DNA of 56,489 nucleotides from Planctomycetota bacterium (GCA_024276655.1 JAJRWU010000101.1:1-56489); one strand, 5' to 3'; positions 1-9,804 are shown, counted from the stretch's first letter. Notes: generated by a model from the letters alone, not told the origin. Made by a program: numbers and translations.

Positions 1-279
1 CAAGAGCGGGGCGCCCGGCACTTGCAGCGATTCTTGAAGTTGGCCCTCTTGGCCAAATACCTTGATTTCGCCCTCTTCGATAAACCAGACCGCCGAAAGC
101 CCGCCGTGTTCAAATCGGCGGCCGCAATAACAGCCGTTGCGAATCAAAATCGTTTCGGTCAGATCTTCGGCTGGGAAAGTTTGGCCGGAGGTTTCAGACG
201 CGGAGGTTTGAAACCCAGAGGTTTGAAACAGTGCGTGAATTGTCTCTCGGACGTACTCGAGTTGAGAGCATTGGGGCAT
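1..279 (-). CDS. Partial conserved hypothetical protein (3' end outside window)
   Basis: An open frame runs from ATG at 279 off the left edge, giving 93 codons with no stop. The protein begins MPQCSQLEYVRETIHALF and has a short repetitive stretch rich in Q, T, S and E (FQTSGFQTSASETSG) at about residues 18-32. It then has a hydrophilic part containing CYCGRRFEHGGLSAVWFIEE. No enzymatic motif is visible. The Cys-Gly-Arg-Arg and WFIEEGEIKVFG segments look like conserved small planctomycete proteins of unknown role; this is from memory, not from a search. It lies on the same strand as the DtxR gene, 144 bp downstream of that gene's stop, so it could be its distal operon partner. Confidence 0.5.
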   Translation of the reverse strand, partial: MPQCSQLEYVRETIHALFQTSGFQTSASETSGQTFPAEDLTETILIRNGCYCGRRFEHGGLSAVWFIEEGEIKVFGQEGQLQESLQVPGAPLL

Positions 280-423
280 GGGTTGAGGGGATTCCGAAGT
301 GAGTGATTCGCCAGACGATGTATAGCATCGGCGTTTCAACACAGCGTCGTTGCACAAACCCGCGCAAAGGTAGCTTTTGCCGCACTCGCCCTATTTTTAC
401 ATTTTTTGCACGGCGCCCCGCAT

Positions 424-1086
424 TCATTCCGCGGCGATGACAAAAACTTTTTCCGCGGCGTCGATCGAAAGCGCGTGGTTGCCGCCGCCGGTTTGGAAAG
501 TGAGAATTCCGGCTTCGGGTTGCCGCCCGACCATCTGACCGGTGGTTCCCAGTTCCAGCCCGAGTTCGCTCAAGTAGCGGAGAAATTCAGGCGTTTGGTC
601 GACGACGCGGTTGATTTGAAACGATTGCGAGGAGTTCCAGTCGGCCAAACGGCAGCCGGCGGGCGCAATAATTTCGCCGTCGGGCTTGGGGATCGGGTCG
701 CCGTGAGGATCTTGTGCTGGAAAGCCGAGGAATTTGTCGATCCGATCGACCAGCAGGTCGCTGACGGCGTGTTCCATATTTTCGGCTTCGGCGTGGACTT
801 CATCCCAACTCATGTCGAGCGTTTTGGCGAGAAACAGTTCGATCAAGCGATGGCGGCGAACAACTCGCAGCGCAAGCGCCCTGCCGGCGTCGGTCAGTTT
901 CATGCCTTCGTAAGGTTTGTAGTCACCCAGACCGGCGTCTTTGAGCGTTTTTAACATGCTCGTCACGGTGCCGGGAGAAACCTCCAACGCTTCGGCGATC
1001 TGCCCGGTGGTGGCGGATTTTTCGTCTTGCCGAGTGCAAATCAAATAGATGCACTTGGCGTAGTTTTCGACAGTCAGGCTAGGCAA
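424..1086 (-). CDS. DtxR/MntR-family metal-dependent transcriptional regulator
   Basis: A 220-residue protein of usual length for the family. Residues 1-65 hold the winged helix (TGQIAEALEVSPGTVTSML is the recognition helix region). Residues 70-135 hold the dimerisation and metal-binding helices, with the His and Glu residues expected as ligands (VVRRHRLIELFL, EAENMEHAVSDLL, DPHGDPIP). Residues from about 150 form a FeoA/SH3-like C-terminal domain. Family members bind Fe2+ or Mn2+ and repress uptake genes; which metal applies here cannot be read from sequence. It is divergent from the MORN-repeat gene and shares a 604-bp repeat-rich intergenic region with it. No metal transporter is adjacent. 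Confidence 0.9.
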   Translation of the reverse strand: MPSLTVENYAKCIYLICTRQDEKSATTGQIAEALEVSPGTVTSMLKTLKDAGLGDYKPYEGMKLTDAGRALALRVVRRHRLIELFLAKTLDMSWDEVHAEAENMEHAVSDLLVDRIDKFLGFPAQDPHGDPIPKPDGEIIAPAGCRLADWNSSQSFQINRVVDQTPEFLRYLSELGLELGTTGQMVGRQPEAGILTFQTGGGNHALSIDAAEKVFVIAAE

Positions 1087-1134
1087 AACACGTTTTCCTG
1101 TTTGCGGCGGTTAAGGGCTCGTCCGAAAATAAGC

Positions 1135-1248
1135 ATCGAGCGGAAAATTAGTGTCGTAGCCATGCTCGCCAGAGCGTGGGATGGTTCACCGCTCACCCAC
1201 CGTCTGGCGACGATGGCTACACAAATGCGACAGCTATATATCGAGCGG
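1135..1248 (+). repeat. Dispersed ~114-bp hairpin repeat R1, copy 1
   Basis: First of four near-identical copies (others at 9225, 11140 and 16150). The core is a ~25-bp stem whose arms begin GTAGCCAT and end ATGGCTAC. The arms mismatch only at two 2-nt positions, where GC faces GC rather than its complement. The unit is bounded on both sides by a directly repeated ATCGAGCGG. Confidence 0.9.
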
Positions 1249-1273
1249 GACTAAGTTACCGGTTGTCACTCAG

Positions 1274-1306
1274 AAAAGCCCGGCATTTTCAAAATGCCGG
1301 GCTTTT
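1274..1306. repeat. AAGCCCGGC hairpin, type I
   Basis: Perfect inverted repeat AAAAGCCCGGCATTTT / AAAATGCCGGGCTTTT with a one-base loop. It has the shape of a bidirectional intrinsic terminator, but it lies between two divergent genes, where no transcript from a flanking gene should end. The tail TTAATTCGGCAAGTAAATTC recurs, slightly changed, after the copy at 25323. Confidence 0.85.
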
Positions 1307-1370
1307 AATTCGGCAAGTAAATTCCGGACGATTCCTGAGCCATTTTAGAACAGCTTCGCGGCGTTTCAAC

Positions 1371-1396
1371 CCAGTTGCGTCGGCCGACGCAACTGG
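1371..1396. repeat. 26-bp perfect palindrome
   Basis: CCAGTTGCGTCGG is followed directly by its exact reverse complement, with no loop. It lies about 295 bp upstream of the MORN gene. It could be an operator or a relic of a repeat. The rest of 1307-1690 shows no convincing gene. Confidence 0.7.
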
Positions 1397-1690
1397 AGGA
1401 GTTTGCCGATTGTTGCGCATGGAAGGATCGGTCGGATTGCGAGGGTCGTTCCAGTATTTCTCGAAGTTGGCGTTTGGCCGGTCGATCTGAATATCAGGTG
1501 TCGGGCGAATACTCGGCGGCGCCGCAAGAATCTGCGTTTGCCGGAAGCGTCCGGTGAAATGTTCCTCCTCGGAACTCCGGCCCATATGCCTCACGCGGCA
1601 AGGTTTGGCCCATTTGCACATCATGATGCGAATGTCTGGCCTTCGGCTGCTTGAGGCGTGGCGACCGCTGGAGCTCCCTTGGACTGAAGA

Positions 1691-3190
1691 ATGGTGAGAA
1701 TCATGTTGTTCCGTTGGTTAACGTACGCTTGTTTGGCGGTCACGATTTCCTGCCCGCTCTCCCTGGCTTGGGGAGGTGAAACGCCGGGATTCCTCTCTCA
1801 GGCAATGTTGGCCAGCGCCAACGAACCGATTGCAAAAATTCCCGCCGGCGCCCTGCGCGACCTGCCGCCGGCGCCGCCCAGCGAGCTAGAAGACGAGGTA
1901 AAAGGCGCCGAGGAAGCGGAAGTTCACCATGTGGGCGACCGAAAAACACCGGCGCTTTCGTCTGTCAGAATAGAAACGGCGGCCTCCCGGAAAGAAAAGA
2001 AATCGCCCATCAAGAGAGTACCGGCGCCAATCCGAGCGGCAGCGCCGCCGGCGGAATTAGCGCCGAATTCCTTCAGCGAAAACATTGCAAGACCCTTGCA
2101 GGCGCCCAAAGTGGCGGCGAGCACGGCGGCCGAGGAAAAACTTTCGGACGACGATGCGGCGGCCGTCGCGCCGCTGCGATCGGGGCTGAGCGCCATCGAG
2201 ACCGAGTTGGTTCAAGAGCGGTATCCCAACGGCGGTCTGAAAATCGCCAAGGAAATAGCCCAAGACGAAGAAGGCAATCTGGTGCGGCACGGCGAATGGA
2301 GCATGTGGGCGACCGACGGCGTGTTGATCGCCGAAGGCACATTCAAACGCGACAAACGGCACGGCAAGTGGAAGCGGATGGCCGAGCGCGACGAATCGTC
2401 GCTGCTGAGCGAAGAGCCGTATAAAGATTTTCAGGCGCCGTTTCTTTCCGAGGCCGATTTCCGCAGAGGCGAATTGCACGGCGCCTGGGTCATCCACGAC
2501 AGCCTGATGCGAAAAGTCAGTCAGATCGACTTCCAGCACGGCGTTCGACATGGCAAAGCCCGCTGGTGGAATGTCGAGGGCCAACTGGTGCGTGAAATCT
2601 CCTTCCAACATGGCCTCGTCGACGGAGATGTTCTGCGTTGGACGAACGACGGCCAGTTGGTCGGCAAGGAAACGTATCTGGCCGGTCGGAAGTTGGCGCC
2701 CAAAACCGAGTATTATTCCGACAAAAAGAAAAAGGCGTCGGGCCTAGTGCTGTCTCCGCGCATCGTGACCGTAACCCCCGACGATTGGTGGAATATACAG
2801 TTGGCCCAATTTGAAATCGACGAAAACGACCCCTCCAAAGATCATGGCGCCCAAACCCATTGGCACCCCAATGGGCAAGTCCGCTTGGAAGGCGTGTTCG
2901 AGTTTGGAAAGCCCACCGGCGAGTTCACTTGGTGGTACGCCAACGGACAAAAAGCCGCGCAAGGCTCCTACACCGCCGGACGCCAGACCGGCGTCTGGAT
3001 TTGGTGGGGCGCCAACGGCCTGAAAACAACCGCCGGTGAGTTTGTCGGCGGACGCCCCGTCGAGCAATGGACCTGGTGGCAAACCGACGGAAAAGTTTCG
3101 CGGCGCGTGAATTATTCGCAGCAAGACACAGCGCCGATCGCCATCCGACCGACCGACCCGCTGCAGTCGGGCGGCGCCACATTACGGTAG
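1691..3190 (+). CDS. Secreted MORN-2/YwqK-type repeat protein
   Basis: 499 residues. Residues 1-28 are a signal peptide (MVRIMLFRWLTYACLAV, cleavage near SLAWGGE). Residues 30-170 are low-complexity Ala/Pro/Glu-rich linker. From about 175 to 330 and again from 385 to 475 there are repeated units of the type N-G-x-x-x-x-E-G-x-F-x-x-G-x-x-x-G-x-W-x-x-W, as in the YwqK/MORN-variant family (examples WYANGQKAAQGSY and WWGANGLKTTAGEF). These repeats form beta-hairpin ladders and are usually non-enzymatic; the role here is unknown. ATG at 1691 is used; ATG at 1703 would leave a shorter but still good signal peptide. The gene is convergent with the sigma factor, with a hairpin terminator between them. 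Confidence 0.85.
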   Translation: MVRIMLFRWLTYACLAVTISCPLSLAWGGETPGFLSQAMLASANEPIAKIPAGALRDLPPAPPSELEDEVKGAEEAEVHHVGDRKTPALSSVRIETAASRKEKKSPIKRVPAPIRAAAPPAELAPNSFSENIARPLQAPKVAASTAAEEKLSDDDAAAVAPLRSGLSAIETELVQERYPNGGLKIAKEIAQDEEGNLVRHGEWSMWATDGVLIAEGTFKRDKRHGKWKRMAERDESSLLSEEPYKDFQAPFLSEADFRRGELHGAWVIHDSLMRKVSQIDFQHGVRHGKARWWNVEGQLVREISFQHGLVDGDVLRWTNDGQLVGKETYLAGRKLAPKTEYYSDKKKKASGLVLSPRIVTVTPDDWWNIQLAQFEIDENDPSKDHGAQTHWHPNGQVRLEGVFEFGKPTGEFTWWYANGQKAAQGSYTAGRQTGVWIWWGANGLKTTAGEFVGGRPVEQWTWWQTDGKVSRRVNYSQQDTAPIAIRPTDPLQSGGATLR

Positions 3191-3261
3191 CCGCGACAAC
3201 CGGCGCGATTTGCGAACGGTCTGGCATTTTCGACATGCGTGCCAAAACGCCATCCCGGTTC

Positions 3262-3294
3262 AGAAGCCCGGCTGTTTGAAAAAGCCGGGCTTCT
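3262..3294. terminator. Bidirectional hairpin terminator, type II
   Basis: AGAAGCCCGGC / GCCGGGCTTCT stem between two convergent genes ending at 3190 (+) and 3306 (-). The left arm has TGTTTG where other type II copies have a run of T. Confidence 0.75.
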
Positions 3295-3305
3295 CGAACG
3301 CTTTC

Positions 3306-3917
3306 CTAGTCGGGCGATATGGCGGAATCCAGCCGTTCTTTCAGGCGGTTTTTTACACGATCGAGAATCCTCCGCACGGTGCGTTCGGAGCGCATGACCT
3401 CTTCGGCAATTTCTTCAAGCAGATAACCCTGTAGGCGAAGTTCCACAATCTGCCGTTGCTGCGCGTTCATGTCGCCGGTGAGGCCCTCGATTTCTTCCTC
3501 CAGAATGAGCACGTCTTCGGGGGAGGGCTCGCGCGAAATTGCTTCGTACGCGGCGCCTCCCAGGTCGTCTTTATTTGCGGCCTGTTCTTTATCAACCTGG
3601 CGTTTGGCGGCGGTGTGGTGCTCGATTTTGCGGTTGAGTTTGTTCGTCGTGATACGCGCCAAGAGGCTCCACAGGTCGCCGGATTCACTGAATTCGAATT
3701 GCCCATCGCCCACACGCACGAAAAAACTCTTGAACACCGATTGCACGACATCTTCAGGATCGAGCCGGCGGGAAAACTTCTTGGAAAGACGGCTCTGCGC
3801 CAACGCGACCAACCGCCGCGCGTAGCGTGCAAACAGAATGGCTTCGGCGTCTTGATCGCCTTCGCGGCAGCGGTTGACCAAATCGACCGAATCTTCGTCG
3901 GCGGGGGGAGTGTTCAT
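3306..3917 (-). CDS. ECF-family RNA polymerase sigma factor
   Basis: 203 residues. Region 2 spans about residues 15-95 (LVNRCREGDQDAEAILFARY, then DPEDVVQSVFKSFF, the conserved core-binding and -10 recognition helix). A charged linker (KRQVDKEQAANKDD) follows. Region 4 spans about 135-195 with the helix-turn-helix LEEIAEEVMRSERTVRRIL. It resembles the planctomycete-expanded ECF groups that lack an obvious anti-sigma partner; none is encoded next door. It is divergent from the WD40-caspase gene with only 111 bp between start codons, so the two may share a control region. That link is inference. Confidence 0.9.
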   Translation of the reverse strand: MNTPPADEDSVDLVNRCREGDQDAEAILFARYARRLVALAQSRLSKKFSRRLDPEDVVQSVFKSFFVRVGDGQFEFSESGDLWSLLARITTNKLNRKIEHHTAAKRQVDKEQAANKDDLGGAAYEAISREPSPEDVLILEEEIEGLTGDMNAQQRQIVELRLQGYLLEEIAEEVMRSERTVRRILDRVKNRLKERLDSAISPD

Positions 3918-4028
3918 GGGCTAGATTATACCGGCGGACGCAATGAATCCCAACCAATAGGGGGACGGCTCGACGAAATTTCACCTCGGCCTGGTCTGAA
4001 AAAACGTCATAAGCCGGATGAACCTAAA

Positions 4029-7000
4029 ATGCTTGTTCGCGTCTTGCATGTGTTGCTATTGAGCCTGATCGGCATATGCGGTTTGGGGGCGACGGCTTGG
4101 TCGCAAGAGCCGGGAAATCGAGCTGCGGCGCGGCGTCTGCGAGCGCGGCCGTTTTTGATGCCCCGCGCTGCGGCGCCCTTGGCGCCGGTGCATGCGATGA
4201 CGTTCGTGCAAACCGACGGCAAATGGTGGCTGTATAGCGCCGGCGACGATAAAGTCGTGCGGCGGTGGGCGCTGGTCGAAGACGCCCAACCGTTGGCCGC
4301 CCAACCGTTGACCGCTCATCAAGATCGGCTGCTGACTTGGCCCATTTTTGAGAACCGGGGATCGATTTACGCCTTGGATGTCGTCGACGATGGCGCGCGA
4401 GGGCATCGCCTGGTGCTGGGCGGTTTTGGCGTCAAGTTTTCCTTGGTGATCGAGATGCATGTCGACGCTCCCGAACATGCGCGCGTGGTGTATGCCGAAA
4501 ACCTCGCCGCCAGCTAAGTGGTGCGCAGCCTTGACCTGATTCGCACCCCCGCCGGCGATTTCGCCTTGCTCGTGGGGCACGACAACATCGGCGTGGGCGA
4601 AAAAAAACGGGGGCACATTCCGTACTGGCGCCTGCCCCGCGACGCCGTCCAAAAGCCGAAGCAATATGCCTTGCAGCCCAGCCAACACTTGGATCACGTG
4701 CGGCAGGCGGCCTTCAGCCCCGACCGCCAAAGCATTGCGGCGGCGGGAATTGGGCCGGCGGGACGAACCGTGGTGGTTGTCTGGAAAGTGAGCGGCGGTC
4801 TTTGGCAAGAGGAAAAACCATTGGGGTTTGGGCCAACTCCGCCCAGGGGGCTCGTCTGGCAAGATAACAACACCTGGATTCTGGCGACCGAAGGCGGACT
4901 GTACGCCGGTGAAAAAAACGTATTTTCGGCGGGTCCGTCATCAACCATTCAGCAGGTCGCCTCCGCGCCGGCGAAGCGGTTGCTGGCGTTTAGCGTGGCG
5001 CACAACGACCTGTCGTGCAACATTCATCGGCGGCGGCTGGGGCAACCGTTCGGCGAACCGCTGAGAACGCCCTTTTTGGGCGACCTCACCGCCTTGGCCC
5101 TTTCTCCCGATGGCCGCTGGCTGGCGGCGGCGGGATTGGCGCCGATCGGACCTCAAGCAGAGGCGGGCCAGGCCATTCTTATTTGGGATTTCAACACAGG
5201 CCGCCAGGTTTGCCAAATTCCCGATCAACAAAACGCCGGCGCCGTGGGCGGGCCGATTGGAAATCTGGCCGTGATTCCCGGTCGCGTGAAAAAAGGCCGC
5301 CATGGGCGGGAAGACTTCATCGCCCCCGACCGTATCGCCTTCGCCTGGGGGCCCTGGATCGAGCAGGCCAAGCGGAAAGAAATCTCGCCGCTGCGGCGCG
5401 TTTTCATTCCGGGCGTCGACCAACTGCCGACCTTAACCAGCGACGCTCTTCCCGACGACTTCCCACACCACTTTCCCGATAACACCTCCATGTTTTTTCG
5501 CCATCCCCAAACACGGGCGACCTATATCGGACCTGTCGGAACGCTGGCAAATCGCACCAAGGGAGTGGGTGTTTTCGGTCCTCTTTCGCCCACGCCTGGA
5601 ATTCAAGCCGACGCCAAATCGTACGCATATGTTCGCTTCACGCACCAGGAATCGGGACGGGCGTTGTTGGCCATTGGCTACACGCGGGGCATCATCATCT
5701 GGGACGCCAACGAATTCTTTCAGGGGCTGGGCGCCCGGAAGATGCGCGACGAAGGCCTCTCGGGAAATAACGCCCGGGCGGAACCGCTCGATACTTTTTT
5801 TAAGAAGGCGATCTTGCGCCGGTTTTGGGGACACGTCGGCGACACCACCGTTCTGGCGGCGTCGCCCCGGGGCGACTACCTCGTTTCCGGCGGCAAAGAT
5901 GGCGCCATTCGGGCTTGGAGCCTGAATGGAATCGGCGAGCCGGGCATGAAGTCGAATCGTTTCGGCCTGAAAAACGAATTTGGCTTGCGAGTTGTGCATG
6001 CGCAAACACATGGCGTCTTGCGCGTGGTGGCCGACCCGCCGCCGACAAGCCCCGCCGCCGAAGCGGGATTCAAACAGGGCGACGAAATTCTCGCCCTCGA
6101 ATTCGCCGGCCGCAAACTCAATGCTGATCAACTCTTTCAGTTTCTCGACGACGCCAATGTCGACACAAATACCGACGATGCCAACGCCAACAACTCCGCC
6201 GCCCAAACCCTGTTTCTCAACCCCACGCCCGGAGGTGATGCGTTTTTTTCGGTTCGCGACGACCAAGGTGAAAAAATACTCCAGAGTCGCAACACGCGAG
6301 ATCCGATCTGGGTGCTGTATCCTCAGTTCGACGGGAATTGGTCGCTGACCACGCCGCCAGGTTATTACGATACGTCGACCGCCGAATTGGGCCGCTACCA
6401 ATGGTTGGTCAATCTCGACGCCGCCGAATCGTTCGACGCCAGCGCTTTCAAACCGCAGGTGGAGGTTTTTCCGGAGCACCTGTTCGCCACCACGTACCGC
6501 CGGGAGGAGATGGTCAACGACGCCGTGGAATACCAGCAGCAACTTCCCCCGTTGCGCAACGCGATTCCACCCTCCTTCCGTTTTGATCGGCTCGGCATTC
6601 CTGAAATCGGACCGATCAAGGTGCGCGTTCGCGCCACGCCCAACGATACCTCGCGAATTGAGGCGGTAACGCTATTCGTCAACGGATTTCGATTGCAGCA
6701 ACAGCGCACCGGCAATGTGGCCGCGGCCGTTGTGCCCAGAGACGCATTACGGACCGGCGAAAACGAGATGGTTGCTACGTCGATCATGAGCGATGGCAAA
6801 CAGTTCAGCGATGTGAAACGGTTGGGGCGTTTCTCCCGGCCCCAGAACGGACCGCGAAAAATTCACTTTCTCGGCGTTGGCGTCGAACAGATTCACCATC
6901 ATCCCGAAATGAAACTCAACTACTCCGCCGACGATGTGCAAAGGTTGGCCGAAGTGCTGCGAAAATCTTGCCCGAACCTGGGGAATGTGGTGGTGCTGAC

Positions 7001-7676
7001 CGACGACCAATCGCCGACGAAGAACCGCATCGTGCAAACGTTAGATCGTTTCACCAACGAATGCGGCCCCGACGACTTGGCCGTCATCATGTTCTCCGGT
7101 CACGGATTGGTCGACCAGCGAACCGGGCAATACGTGTACCTGCCGGCCGACGCCAAGAGAGGCGAACTGCTGAAAACCGGCGTCACCGCCCGACTGCTGC
7201 AAGACAAGTTTTCCCAGCTACGCTGTAGGTCGGTCGTATTGCTAGACACCTGCCGCTCCCGCGCGGCCGACGCCGCCGGTCAAACCGATAGTTTCCCCGG
7301 CCGCAGTTTCGGACCGATTCTCCTCAGCGCCTGCAGGGGCGACCAAGAAGCAGCCGAAGGTCAGGGGCATGGCGCGTTTACCATGGCCATTCTGGAGGCG
7401 TTAGACGGCCAGCGTCGTTTTCAAGGCGGCGGCGAATTGCCGACCGTCGAGCGAGACGCGAACGCCGACGGCGTCGTTTCACTGGCGGAACTGATGGAAT
7501 ATGTGGTTCGCCTGACGCCCGCAATCAAGAACATCCTCAAGGAAGGCGGCACGGACCAGAACCCTAACTTGTTGCCTTCAGTCACTTTCCGCGATGCCGA
7601 TCAAATTATTATGAGCGCCGCAAACAACACCACAAATCAGAGGGGTGCAACACCCTTGAAGCGCCGCATGCCGTAA
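4029..7676 (+). pseudogene. Secreted WD40-PDZ-caspase (peptidase C14) protein, interrupted by in-frame TAA at 4515
   Basis: From ATG 4029 the frame is open to 7676 (1215 residues) except for a single TAA at codon 163 (4515-4517). Order of parts: signal peptide (LVRVLHVLLLSLIGICGLG); WD40-like propeller to about residue 645 (for example DGAIRAWSL and VVRRWAL blades); a PDZ-like module (AAEAGFKQGDEILALEF) near 675-720; a linker; and a caspase-like domain from about 945. The catalytic His is in FSGHG (His1025) and the catalytic Cys in LLDTCRS (Cys1075). An EF-hand-like loop (DANADGVVSLAE) starts at 1143. Family members are caspase-like peptidases; the substrate is unknown. Codon use and motifs past the stop are intact, so this is a very recent nonsense mutation, a read-through site or a sequence error. 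GTG at 4518 directly after the stop could allow restart but would yield a protein without a signal peptide. Confidence 0.85.
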
Positions 7677-7743
7677 AATGTATTTTCTGGCCGGTTTTTC
7701 CGCCGGATTCGCATTCCCTTTATGCCACAATTATTTGGAGATT

Positions 7744-7865
7744 CCGCTCACGGTTGAAAATGGCACATTTTCGTTTAACGGCAAGCCGCAGGCGACTGCG
7801 TTTTTTCTGTCTTGCCCAAACGGTTTGGCTCAAAACGCAGTCGCCTGCGGCTTGCCGTTAAACGA
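7744..7865 (+). repeat. Large hairpin element R3, copy 1
   Basis: Perfect 34-bp inverted repeat (arms 7771-7804 and 7832-7865, loop 27 nt), preceded by a 28-bp flank (7744-7771) that recurs inverted beside copy 2 at 29946-29973. It lies between two same-strand genes, so it would be transcribed. Its stem sequence differs from copy 2 at matching positions of both arms. Confidence 0.9.
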
Positions 7866-7947
7866 ACTGTCGGAAACCGTGGTTTTGTGGAAGCCTCGGC
7901 TTCTGAACCGGGAAGTAGTTTTCCCACGCTCTCTAGGACACACTCGC

Positions 7948-9156
7948 ATGCTTCTCGGAAACATTAAACGTTGGGCGTCCGCCGCTGTGTGTTTGGTTAT
8001 TTGCCTCGTCAGTGTGAAGTCGGCGTCGGCGGCAACGTTGCAAAAGGCGGTGCGGGAGTTGGCGTTGGAAGTCAGCCAAATGATGAAGGGCAACGGCGAA
8101 TCGGAGATCACGATGGGCTCGTTCGATGGGCCGGTGAGTCCTCAAATTATCAAAAAAACGCTCAAGGAAGAGTTGGAAAAGATCCGTGTGGGCAAGCGTC
8201 CAGACGGAACCGCCCGGATGATCAAGGTCGACCCAGACGCCTTCTGGCGCGTGTCGGGCGATGTGGTCAAGGAGGCGTCGGAGTCGGGCGTCGTGATCAG
8301 GCTGGAAACGCAAATCAAGGATGAGAACGGCAAGGTTTGGGGAACGTGGGAGCGAGTCATCACGACCACCGAGGATATCGTCCGAATTGCCGCGCCGCCG
8401 CAATTGCAAGCAGCACCCACGCCGCGCGGGCGCGTTGATCGAATGGCGCAGTTCGCAGCGTTGCGGAAGGCGGTTATTAAACCGACCTTCGCGGCCCAGC
8501 CGGGACAAACCACCATTCGCCCCGCCGCTGGGAGTCCGTACCAAGTCGAGATTTTACAAAAGTCGGCCGGCGGCGGCTATGAGCCGCGAACCTTGACGTC
8601 GAAACGCGGCAAGGCGAAAGTCGACCTGCGGAAGAACGATGTTTACGCCATTCGGGTTTATAACCACTCCGGCGCGCCGGTGGGCGTGCAGGTGTTGGTC
8701 GACGGCATTAACATATTCGCCTTCAGCAAACAGTATGGCCCTGGCTCGCCGTTCGCCCAACGTTTTGGGGCCGACGTGAAATTCGTGCTCGATCAGCCTC
8801 AAACCACGATCACCGGCTGGCACAAGTTCAATGGCGCTGGCGGCTCGCAAGAGTTTTTGATCACCGAATGGGGCGCGAGCGCCCAAGCCGTGACGGGCAA
8901 CCGCGACGACACCAACCTGGGAACCATCACCGTGATGTTCTACTCGGCTTGGTTCGAGGGGCAAACGCCGCCCGCCGACGAACCCGCCGCCTCGCGTTCG
9001 GGCGCATCGGGAACCGGCATCGGCGAACTGACCGACAACAATTTCCGGGAGCGGCCGACGTACTTCGGGAAATTTCTCGGCAGCGTGAGCGTGCGGTATC
9101 TTCGTCCCGACATTCCGCTGAACGCGGCCTTGCTCGTCAACGCCCCGGCGCAATAG
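7948..9156 (+). CDS. Secreted protein of unknown function
   Basis: 402 residues from ATG 7948. The in-frame upstream extension to 7678 is rejected because it runs through the R3 hairpin. Residues 1-28 form a signal peptide (WASAAVCLVICLVSVKSASA). Residues 30-150 are a charged region that predicts and combines helices and strands (KTLKEELEKIRVGKRPDG, SGVVIRLETQIKDENGKVWG). Residues 190-390 look like a beta-rich domain (VYAIRVYNHSGAPVGVQVLV, NIFAFSKQYG, FLITEWG). No known catalytic motif was recognised. It follows the caspase gene by 271 bp on the same strand and could be a co-expressed partner or substrate; this is inference only. Confidence 0.75.
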   Translation: MLLGNIKRWASAAVCLVICLVSVKSASAATLQKAVRELALEVSQMMKGNGESEITMGSFDGPVSPQIIKKTLKEELEKIRVGKRPDGTARMIKVDPDAFWRVSGDVVKEASESGVVIRLETQIKDENGKVWGTWERVITTTEDIVRIAAPPQLQAAPTPRGRVDRMAQFAALRKAVIKPTFAAQPGQTTIRPAAGSPYQVEILQKSAGGGYEPRTLTSKRGKAKVDLRKNDVYAIRVYNHSGAPVGVQVLVDGINIFAFSKQYGPGSPFAQRFGADVKFVLDQPQTTITGWHKFNGAGGSQEFLITEWGASAQAVTGNRDDTNLGTITVMFYSAWFEGQTPPADEPAASRSGASGTGIGELTDNNFRERPTYFGKFLGSVSVRYLRPDIPLNAALLVNAPAQ

Positions 9157-9224
9157 TCGCTTTCTCGGCGAACCCATGTCGGAGTTCCCGCGCCGTCGGA
9201 GTGTGAGCGGATGGCGGCCAAGGA

Positions 9225-9337
9225 GCGAGCGGGAAATTAGTGTCGTAGCCATGCTCGCCAGAGCGTGGGATGGTTCACCGCTCACCCACCGTCTGGCGAC
9301 GATGGCTACACAAATGCGACCGTTATTTATCGAGCGG
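9225..9337 (+). repeat. Dispersed hairpin repeat R1, copy 2
   Basis: Nearly identical to copy 1 and in the same orientation, with both GC/CG internal mismatches kept. The left edge reads GCGAGCGGG instead of ATCGAGCGG. It follows the secreted-protein gene ending at 9156. Confidence 0.9.
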
Positions 9338-9804
9338 CGCCAAGGAGCGTTCGAACAATGAGTGTCGCGTTTCGCTCCGGCGATTTGTGCGATAAGTGAA
9401 TCGGCGCAAAGTGAATTAGCTACGCCGCATTGTGGTAATAGAATCGCGGGGTTGCGAGAGGTTGCCTGATGATCCTCGCCACGCTACAACCAAGAGCGAC
9501 CTGGGCGGAGGATAGGGCTCTGCCGAGGAGCAACCCGAGCGCCGCCCCAAAGGCCAAGATCGGAGATGCAGCGGCCGCTGGTCGCTCCGCTCCTTTCACT
9601 TCTCATCTCCGAGATGGGCGCCAAAGCGCTAAACCTTCGCGGGGCGAAGCCGCAAACCATTCGCTAACGCCAAGCAATCGATATTCCGCTTCACGCTGAA
9701 CCAAGACAGCGGAGCCGATGGAAGCGTGCTTCGCAGTGATTGCACCATGCTCAGTTTGAAACGTATTTGATAATTTCCAGCGATAATGAAAATGAGCTTG
9801 CCAT
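9338..9804. other. Intergenic region, no gene seen
   Basis: Short open frames here have no start-site signal or recognisable protein pattern. The stretch 9520-9660 is GC-rich and irregular. The region must hold the promoter of the exchanger gene at 9805, but no clear -35/-10 pair was identified. Confidence 0.5.

Noticed and set aside
1289-1624. Minus-strand frame of 111 codons
   Set aside because: It overlaps a hairpin and palindrome, has no ribosome site and no recognisable pattern.
4515-4517. Genome-wide reassignment of TAA/TAG to Glu
   Set aside because: Many well-formed genes end in TAA or TAG (for example 3188-3190, 7674-7676, 9154-9156, 15009-15011), so these codons do terminate.
5433-6542. 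Minus-strand frame of 369 codons inside the WD40-caspase gene
   Set aside because: It lies wholly opposite a gene with clear domains and has no protein-like motifs.
7678-7947. N-terminal extension of the secreted protein gene to 7678
   Set aside because: It translates the R3 hairpin; the signal peptide begins at ATG 7948.
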